From Planctomycetia bacterium (GTDB taxonomy: Bacteria; Planctomycetota; Phycisphaerae; Phycisphaerales; UBA1924), in contig SXOY01000285.1 in assembly GCA_005776545.1 (NCBI GenBank), forward strand, positions 1 through 11,144: a stretch of DNA of 11,144 nucleotides. The letters run 5' to 3'. Under the pieces are notes generated by a model, which ran no database searches, was not told where the DNA came from, and worked only from the letters and a program-made list of their open reading frames with translations. Of the stretch, positions 1 to 5,646 are shown in pieces. Position 1 is the stretch's first letter. Every line of letters begins with the position of its first letter. A program made the position numbers and the translations under genes.

Positions 1-1
1 C

Positions 2-520
2 ACCAACTTTGATGCCGGAGACCTCAATTACTCCACAAGTCTCACGCTAGGTCTGCCGCTCGATCGCGAAGCTGAACGACTGAGCCTCAAACGCTCAATC
101 ATCAATCTGGAATCCAGAACCCGCGAACTTGATCGCCAGCGGGATGAGATATTTGTTTCCGCCCGCTCAGCGCTTCGCCGCATCGATCAATCTGCGTTCC
201 AGCTCGATCTGGCTGAACAGGCCGTGAAGATCAATGAGTCGCGACTTGAAGAGCAAACGCTCAAAGCCGATGAAGTTGAACCGCAACGCATTGTCGAATC
301 TCAGAACGACCTGCTGCGCGCCCAGAACGACCGCGATCAGGCACGCACAGACCTTCGACTTGCCATTCTCAATTACCTTCTTGAGACCGATCAACTTCGT
401 GTCAGCCCTGATGGAACACTGCTTCCATTGCCGGGAATGCCCGATGCTTCGACTTCTTCTACTCCCGCCCCATCACCGGCCCCGTCACCCGTTCAAGACA
501 AGCCCGTCGAAGGCCAATGA
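2..520 (+). CDS. TolC-like outer membrane efflux protein, C-terminal part (5' end outside window)
   Basis: This is the last 172 codons of a gene that begins left of the window; the frame is open from base 2 to the TGA at 518-520. The visible part starts with a short beta-strand-like stretch (STSLTLGLPLDREAER). Two long amphipathic, coiled-coil-prone helices follow, rich in Glu, Arg, Gln and Leu, with the phrase ESQNDLLRAQNDRDQARTDL near the end. This pattern of an outer-membrane strand followed by periplasmic helical hairpin segments is typical of the second repeat of the outer membrane efflux (OEP/TolC) family. Such proteins form the trimeric outer-membrane exit duct of tripartite exporters. 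A Pro/Ser/Thr-rich tail (about 25 residues, ending VEGQ) follows the helices and is probably disordered. An internal GTG at 224 is not the real start because the coding pattern continues upstream of it. The 3' end overlaps the convergent hydrolase gene by 36 bp. The family call is fairly safe; the exported substrate is unknown. Confidence 0.75.
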   Translation, partial: TNFDAGDLNYSTSLTLGLPLDREAERLSLKRSIINLESRTRELDRQRDEIFVSARSALRRIDQSAFQLDLAEQAVKINESRLEEQTLKADEVEPQRIVESQNDLLRAQNDRDQARTDLRLAILNYLLETDQLRVSPDGTLLPLPGMPDASTSSTPAPSPAPSPVQDKPVEGQ

Positions 521-1300
521 CATGTTCGGCGGCAAATTCGCCTGCGTTTCATCGTGCTTCAAGTCGTGTGACATGTGAACGAAATATGTGGCCGCTGCGC
601 CGATGTTCGTCGCCGCATCCATAGCCTGATTCAACGTGAAATGTGTTGGATGATGACGATGGCGCAATGCATCGAGCACCAACGTCTTCAACCCTTCGAG
701 TCTAGCCCATGTATTGGTCGGGATCGCGCTGACATCGGTGCAATAGGCCAGCGGCAGCAACTCCGATGTTCCCGGCAAATCTGATTCGATGCGAAATCCC
801 AACACCGGCAGCCGCCCATGTTGAAATCGCAGCGGCGTGATCTTGAGACCAAAAAACTCAAAGGTCTTGTCCGGGTCAATCAAATGCGTGATCAACGTTG
901 CCACAAACGACTGGTTCAAGTTGTTGGCTGAATCGAATATGTGCCCATAGACGCGCCTCAGGAATTCCATCGTGTGTGCATCGGCAAACACATCAATCGG
1001 CTCTTTCTGAATTGCATTGAAACGCCGCACCTCATCAAGCCCGAATGTGTGGTCCACGTGGTTGTGCGTAAACACGATTCCATCAAGACGCTTCATTCCT
1101 GAACGCAGAGCTTGTTGCCGCAGATCAGGCCCGGTATCAATCAGCAGTGTTCGCGGCATCCCTTTGCCATCGACCCATTCCAAACACGCGCTGGTTCTGA
1201 GTCGCTGATCTCGACTATCGCTGCTTGTACATACGCGGCACTCGCATCCGATAGATGGAACGCCCGCCGAAGTGCCAGTGCCCAGAAACGTGAACTTCAA
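485..1300 (-). CDS. PhnP-like metallo-beta-lactamase-fold hydrolase
   Basis: Predicted zinc-dependent phosphodiesterase-type hydrolase of the metallo-beta-lactamase fold, cytoplasmic (no signal peptide seen). Numbering is from the upstream GTG at 1330 (281 aa). FLGTGTSAGVP (15-25) opens the fold, and the metal motif HNHVDH gives H89, H91, D93 and H94. Further candidate metal ligands are H171, D199 (in YCTD) and H252 (in HMSHD). A CxCxxC cluster (C29, C31, C34) with H255 matches the structural zinc site known in E. coli PhnP, a cyclic ribose-phosphate phosphodiesterase. H230 lies about where PhnP's catalytic His is expected. No phosphonate genes are nearby, so PhnP's own role should not be transferred. 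Start choice: the GTG at 1330 has no visible ribosome site, whereas the TTG at 1300 lies 4 nt after AAGGCGGA and directly precedes the conserved FLGTG strand. The shorter form (271 aa) is given here, but either start is possible. The 3' end overlaps the convergent efflux gene. Confidence 0.85.
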   Translation of the reverse strand: MKFTFLGTGTSAGVPSIGCECRVCTSSDSRDQRLRTSACLEWVDGKGMPRTLLIDTGPDLRQQALRSGMKRLDGIVFTHNHVDHTFGLDEVRRFNAIQKEPIDVFADAHTMEFLRRVYGHIFDSANNLNQSFVATLITHLIDPDKTFEFFGLKITPLRFQHGRLPVLGFRIESDLPGTSELLPLAYCTDVSAIPTNTWARLEGLKTLVLDALRHRHHPTHFTLNQAMDAATNIGAAATYFVHMSHDLKHDETQANLPPNMSLAFDGLVLNG

Positions 1301-1372
1301 AACATCCGCCTTTGCAATGTCTCTGCGCACGCTGTGTGCAGGTGTACGAAAGCGCTCCGCTTGAAGCGAGAC

Positions 1373-1927
1373 TTATTCATCGTCGTCACCAGATGCAATC
1401 CACTCGGAGTTATCCCAGAGCAGAACAGCAAAGCGATTGATGTCTGAGGAAACATTCACATGCGCCTCTACAATGTCCTCGTCTCCGTAACAAAACATTA
1501 GTATGCAGGGTTCGGAAAGCAACTCTGGCCTCACTAGGCAGTCTCCATGCGGAACACACTCGTACTCATGTATGAGGAAGTCAGTTTCTTTCACAAAACT
1601 AAGCGTCAGTTCAAACTGAGACTGGAACGCCGCAATAGCCGTCGAATACGCATCTGGTTTCTCCGTTCCATATAACTCCAGGTACATCGCGCGTCCATCT
1701 GGTACTCCCATCATGTTCACGCGCAAGAGCGACTCGCCTTTGACCGTAAACCCAGCCTCATGTACCATTCGAATAAGCCGGACAAACTCCTCTTCGGTTT
1801 CTTCGCCGTCATTCATAAGTTGGCCGAGTCGCCGAATCTCCGCTGCCACCGTGGGGTCTACAAACGAAAAATCAAGGTCTTCGACTGTTGCCGCCGGAAC
1901 CGTGAAATCATAATCATCATTCTCCAT
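1373..1927 (-). CDS. Acidic hypothetical protein of unknown family
   Basis: I do not recognise this protein. It is 184 aa from the ATG at 1927, or 190 aa from a GTG at 1945. It is strongly acidic, with Asp/Glu-rich ends (MENDDYDF at the N-terminus, SGDDDE at the C-terminus), and has no signal peptide or membrane segment. The middle holds a predicted helical part (VAAEIRRLGQLMNDGEETEEEFVRLIRMVHEAGF), then mixed strands and a cysteine-containing stretch (ECVPHGDCLV, SEPCILMFCYGDEDIVEAHV). Length, acidity and lack of motifs are reminiscent of small cytoplasmic immunity or SUKH-like proteins, but no diagnostic residue supports that. The ATG is preferred over the GTG because the GTG sits directly against GAAGG with no spacing; neither start has an ideal ribosome site. 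It lies between the DUF1801 gene and the hydrolase gene on the same strand, 42-113 bp from them. Codon use and steady reading frame make a real gene likely. Confidence 0.6.
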   Translation of the reverse strand: MENDDYDFTVPAATVEDLDFSFVDPTVAAEIRRLGQLMNDGEETEEEFVRLIRMVHEAGFTVKGESLLRVNMMGVPDGRAMYLELYGTEKPDAYSTAIAAFQSQFELTLSFVKETDFLIHEYECVPHGDCLVRPELLSEPCILMFCYGDEDIVEAHVNVSSDINRFAVLLWDNSEWIASGDDDE

Positions 1928-2040
1928 TGTTTCATTCCGTTTCACCCTTCAATTTGTCCACTCGCAGCTGTGCCAGCATCACCTCTGCGCTTCTTAGGGT
2001 CGTGCGTGTCAATCTTATACATCTTCTGCTCAGCGTTCAC

Positions 2041-2529
2041 TTATAATTGCGAAATCCATGATTTCACAATCGCCTTGAGCGCAGCACGCTTGGCCACTAC
2101 TTCTTTTGCGGTTTTGAATGTCACGAGACAGCGATCCTTCGCCAGCCACTTGAGCAGCCCTGACGGGTCTTTGATCTCTAACCCGGACTGTGCCGTCGCC
2201 TTTGCTTTGGCACCATTGTGGAGAATGATCCGAATACTCCCTTTGCCATGAACGCTAAACGTGGCAAACCAATCGGAGGTTCGAAAGCTCGGCGCGTTCC
2301 ACTTGATCCCCTCCTGAATCGCTGGACTCACAGCGAGGATGTCTTTGCGAATGAGCGCAAGTTCCTTTTTCAGCGGATGCTCGAGAGTGCGGAAAAATGC
2401 GGCGACTGCGGGGTCGTTGCGACCCTCGCCCGGAGCCGCCTCGTTGATCGAGCGAGTGCTTGCTAGTTTCTTGTTTGATTTGGTGGTGGTCCTCAATATG
2501 CGTTGCCCTGAGTTGGTTCGGCGTGTCAT
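2041..2529 (-). CDS. DUF1801 / YdhG-like protein
   Basis: Small soluble protein of 162 aa with a DUF1801 (YdhG/YobT-like) domain. The conserved region runs from NDPAVAAFFRTLEHPLKKELALIRKDI through the characteristic IKWNAPSFR and WFATFSVHG to IRIILHNG and a C-terminal helical part ending VKSWISQL. Some relatives, such as Bacillus YdhG/Fra, are described as frataxin-like iron chaperones. Most family members have no proven function, so iron handling is only a possibility. The N-terminal ~35 residues are basic and Thr/Ser/Lys-rich and are not part of the domain. The frame is open upstream to 2631, but that part lies inside the lipoprotein gene. The ATG at 2529, 32 bp after the lipoprotein stop, is therefore chosen; its ribosome site is weak (AGG only 2 nt before). 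No link to the kinase pair is evident beyond co-orientation. Confidence 0.75.
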   Translation of the reverse strand: MTRRTNSGQRILRTTTKSNKKLASTRSINEAAPGEGRNDPAVAAFFRTLEHPLKKELALIRKDILAVSPAIQEGIKWNAPSFRTSDWFATFSVHGKGSIRIILHNGAKAKATAQSGLEIKDPSGLLKWLAKDRCLVTFKTAKEVVAKRAALKAIVKSWISQL

Positions 2530-2561
2530 ACCTATATCGTCCCGAGCACGCACCCGCGGGA

Positions 2562-3332
2562 CTAATGCTTTGTCAGATCCGGAAACCGGCTTTGATCGAA
2601 CCCTGCATTTTTGTAGGCATTGTGTACACAATCGTGCGCCATCTTGGCTGACGCCTCTGTGCCGTTCAACTTCATATCCAGGTCTTCGCTGATCACTACT
2701 CTGCCAGCAGCATCCTGATATATCTTTACAAATGTCACAGTGTCGTCTTTGGCTTCCAGCACGCGATGTTGGTCGTCCTCTGATTTACCATCCGCTGGTG
2801 GGGTTGTACCAGTTACTTCAATCTTGAGCGGTCCGCCTTTTTCATAAAGGAATACATACTGGCAGGAATTCCCATTCCGGTCATTTCCTTTGTACACACC
2901 AAATGTCGTGCCTTCAGAGCCGAGCGTCACCCAGTTGGTGATGATGACCGGCCAGGGAATTGGAAATCTGATTTCGGGCTTGTCTGCAAAACTGCTTCGC
3001 TTGAATGTTCCCTGCACAACGGCGGTTCCAGAAACCAATTCAAAGAGTGCATTTTGCTTCTCAGACCCTCGCCAAGAGAACTGAAGATTGGTTGGGTCCG
3101 CGTTTCCTCGTTCAGTTGCTCCTGCCACATCACACGTTTCGCCATCAAATGAATAACGTGTAACCGATGCGCTCGCGCCCGTCCTGGTGTGAACATTGAC
3201 TTGTGCGCCATCTGCCTTCGCAATTGGTCGAGGCTGTTGAGAGCTTTTTGTGCATTCACAACCGACTGAACAAATGACACAGGCCAACACCGAGATATAC
3301 AAGAGCCGGCTTCGAAGTTCATTGAAATTCAT
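2562..3332 (-). CDS. Putative exported lipoprotein of unknown function
   Basis: The 256-aa product starts with a basic n-region (ELRSR), a hydrophobic core (LLYISVLACVICSVG) and Cys25 in the context SVGC. This resembles a signal peptidase II lipobox, although Ser at -3 is less usual. It is therefore predicted to be a lipid-anchored envelope protein. Ser/Gln/Pro-rich linker residues follow Cys25, then a mostly beta-type soluble region with no family I can name. It includes three later cysteines (near DGETCDVAG, NSCQYVF and HDCVHN) that could form a disulfide. The start overlaps the kinase stop as ATGA (3329-3332), and GGAG lies 7 nt upstream of the ATG, inside the kinase gene. Translation is thus probably coupled to the kinase. 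That and the extracytoplasmic location suggest, as inference only, a partner or accessory of the kinase's periplasmic CHASE2 sensor. An Ala/Thr-rich part (ADGAQVNVHTRTGASASVT) shows no repeats. Confidence 0.65.
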   Translation of the reverse strand: MNFNELRSRLLYISVLACVICSVGCECTKSSQQPRPIAKADGAQVNVHTRTGASASVTRYSFDGETCDVAGATERGNADPTNLQFSWRGSEKQNALFELVSGTAVVQGTFKRSSFADKPEIRFPIPWPVIITNWVTLGSEGTTFGVYKGNDRNGNSCQYVFLYEKGGPLKIEVTGTTPPADGKSEDDQHRVLEAKDDTVTFVKIYQDAAGRVVISEDLDMKLNGTEASAKMAHDCVHNAYKNAGFDQSRFPDLTKH

Positions 3333-5635
3333 TCTTGATCTCCAATTCTAAACAGGGACCATGAGAGTATTGCAGAGATTGCCGCTGCAAGCGAAGGAGC
3401 CAGCGGATGCGCGATGAATCCACACACACTTGGCAAGAAGTAGCTGAAGGCAAAGATGAGTACAGTGGTAGCACTAATAGTCATTAGGAGTAATACCCAA
3501 CCCGGTTTCGTTGCGCGTAATTTGCGCAACACACTGACACTTGTCAGCCCGCCAAACGCAGCAGTAGCGGCAAACAAAATATCCAGAAAGAACTCGCTGA
3601 CCAGACGAGGACGAAGTCCGGATGAAATTGCCTCGATCGCGGCCATGTGTACGGCGTAACCGGGCTGGACCTCTCCTCCTCTGAGCTTGGCCTTTGAGTC
3701 TGAAGCAACATCCGCGACAATTACAATCTTGTCACGAAACGCCGCTCGGAGTTGAGAATCGTTCATCGCGAACACATCCGAAGTCGAAAGTGTTGCGTCC
3801 TCCAGTGCCTGACTCGTCGGGGTACCGAACGACGCCAATGCCAACATGTCACCCACTTGTGTCTTTGACTTGAAGTTGGACGCTGTCGCTGGCTGGATGC
3901 TGTATACAGGAAAAGTAATCTGGCGATCAACCTGTCCGATACCAGCGCTGGTGAGTTGACGACTGGTTGCGATAACACAAACATGTTCCCGGTCATACGA
4001 ATACAGGATGGGGACTCTGCCTAGCTCTGCAGAGGCCCAGGCCGCGAGCGCAAGTCCGGGCCACGGATCTTTCTGACCCCGTTGATTTGCAAAGGGCACC
4101 TGCTCTATCGCATCCCCCGACTCTGGTGCAGCGCCGACTCCAATAACCACGCGGGGATCGGCAAGAATTCGATCCGTGGGCAAGACCGGTACATCGGGAT
4201 TTGCGGGCCAAAATGGCCTGAAAAGCACCAGCGGCAGTGAAGCTTGCTCACACGCGGCGATCCCGGCAAACATTGCATCATCACTGCGCGCATCACTCTC
4301 TGGAAAGTGAATATCAAAGACAAGGGAACGGGCACCTGCAGTTGCAATCCTCTTCATCAACTGTGCATGAAGGAGCCTCCAAGAACGCACATCCTTGTTG
4401 GCGACTCCCTCGATTCCCGCGATAGCCGCATCCGCTTCGGCGGTGATCTCTCCGTTTGCGCGGTTGATGACAATCGCTTTAACTTGCTGAAAATGCTCAA
4501 TTGGCGGCGGAGAGTTCGTTTTCTGCAGGACTATCGCGATCGGCGCAAATGGCCGAACATGATTGACAAGCAATCTCGCACTCCCCCAACCTAACGACGT
4601 TGCAACGAGCGCAATGAGGATCCACGCAGCGAAGCGATTATGTCCGGACCAATGCCGCGCAATTCGCACTGCTCGCTCAGCCAGCCCAGCTGGCTTCGCC
4701 GCTATTTCCTCGCCGCGAGTCCAGCGCGAAAGATCATCCGCAAGATCTCGCACGCTTGCGTATCGGTCTGCACGATCGCGCGCGGTCGCCTTATTCACAA
4801 TTGTCTCGAGCGATAAATCGATATGCTGCACAATTGAAGACAAGCGAGCTGGTGAATCTGCCTGCACTGATTGTGTCGCTTCAGCCAGGCTCTTGCCACG
4901 GAGATCAAAGGGGAGGTTCCCCGACAACAGTTCGTAAAGGACCACGCCAAGAGAATACACATCGGTGCGTGCATCCAGCACGCGCGAATCACCACCGATT
5001 TGCTCAGGGCTCATGTAATGCACAGTGCCAACGAGCTGACCGATGTGTGTCTGCATCGTGACATCTGCAATATCGCTGTCAAGGGCGCGAGCAACACCAA
5101 AGTCAATGACCTTCACATTTCCATCCTGATCCACCAGCACATTCGATGGCTTGAGGTCGCGATGGATAATTCCGTGCTCGTTCCCATGCTGAACGGCGGC
5201 ACAAGCTTGAATGACCAGCTCCACTATCTGCCGAGGTTTCAAGCTCTTTGCGGCGGCAAACTGCGTAATCGGCCGCGCGCCTGGAATGAACTCCATCGCG
5301 ATAAACGGAACCTGGTCTGGTCCTTCCTGATGCGTGCCTGCTTCAAACACCTGCACAATCCCGCTGTGATGTAACCGTGCAAGCAACTGGGCTTCGCGCT
5401 CGAACCGTTCGCGCGCGGAGGCCGATGCCATTCCCAACCTCATGATCTTCAATGCAACAGGCCTGCGCGGCGATTGCTGAAACGCTTCGTATACAACGCC
5501 CATTCCACCTGATGCGATTACCGAGCGTATCTCATATTGACCGATCCGCTGCCGTGATGGAATTTGTGATGAAGAAGAGCCTCCCGGTGTCGGTTCGGGT
5601 GGTGTGCCGCGGGTTTCATGTGTGTCATCGCTCAT
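3329..5635 (-). CDS. Membrane Ser/Thr protein kinase with C-terminal CHASE2 sensor
   Basis: A 768-aa receptor kinase. Residues 1-30 are a Pro/Ser-rich lead. A Hanks-type (PknB-like) kinase domain spans about 34-305. It has a glycine loop (ASGGMGVVYE, 41-50, with Ala at the first Gly position), catalytic Lys63, HRDLKPSN (158-165), DFG (178-180), a threonine-containing activation segment (TMQTHIGQLVGT) and SPE (209-211). All key catalytic residues are present, so it should be active. A membrane segment (about 337-355) leads into an extracytoplasmic CHASE2 domain (about 360-675, with LVFDIHFPESDARSDDAMFAGI at 438-459). Three closing membrane helices follow (about 682-702, 711-731 and 738-760), the arrangement usual for CHASE2. 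Likely role: sense an envelope or external cue and phosphorylate cytoplasmic Ser/Thr targets. The ligand and targets are unknown. The gene starts 11 bp after the acs stop with only a weak ribosome site and overlaps the lipoprotein start by 4 bp, implying translational coupling on both sides. Confidence 0.93.
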   Translation of the reverse strand: MSDDTHETRGTPPEPTPGGSSSSQIPSRQRIGQYEIRSVIASGGMGVVYEAFQQSPRRPVALKIMRLGMASASARERFEREAQLLARLHHSGIVQVFEAGTHQEGPDQVPFIAMEFIPGARPITQFAAAKSLKPRQIVELVIQACAAVQHGNEHGIIHRDLKPSNVLVDQDGNVKVIDFGVARALDSDIADVTMQTHIGQLVGTVHYMSPEQIGGDSRVLDARTDVYSLGVVLYELLSGNLPFDLRGKSLAEATQSVQADSPARLSSIVQHIDLSLETIVNKATARDRADRYASVRDLADDLSRWTRGEEIAAKPAGLAERAVRIARHWSGHNRFAAWILIALVATSLGWGSARLLVNHVRPFAPIAIVLQKTNSPPPIEHFQQVKAIVINRANGEITAEADAAIAGIEGVANKDVRSWRLLHAQLMKRIATAGARSLVFDIHFPESDARSDDAMFAGIAACEQASLPLVLFRPFWPANPDVPVLPTDRILADPRVVIGVGAAPESGDAIEQVPFANQRGQKDPWPGLALAAWASAELGRVPILYSYDREHVCVIATSRQLTSAGIGQVDRQITFPVYSIQPATASNFKSKTQVGDMLALASFGTPTSQALEDATLSTSDVFAMNDSQLRAAFRDKIVIVADVASDSKAKLRGGEVQPGYAVHMAAIEAISSGLRPRLVSEFFLDILFAATAAFGGLTSVSVLRKLRATKPGWVLLLMTISATTVLIFAFSYFLPSVCGFIAHPLAPSLAAAISAILSWSLFRIGDQE

Positions 5636-5646
5636 CGATGCTCAAC

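Noticed and set aside
2530..2631. 34-codon N-terminal extension of the DUF1801 protein
   Set aside because: It lies within the lipoprotein coding region in another frame and is not part of the DUF1801 domain. The ATG at 2529 after the lipoprotein stop is the better start.
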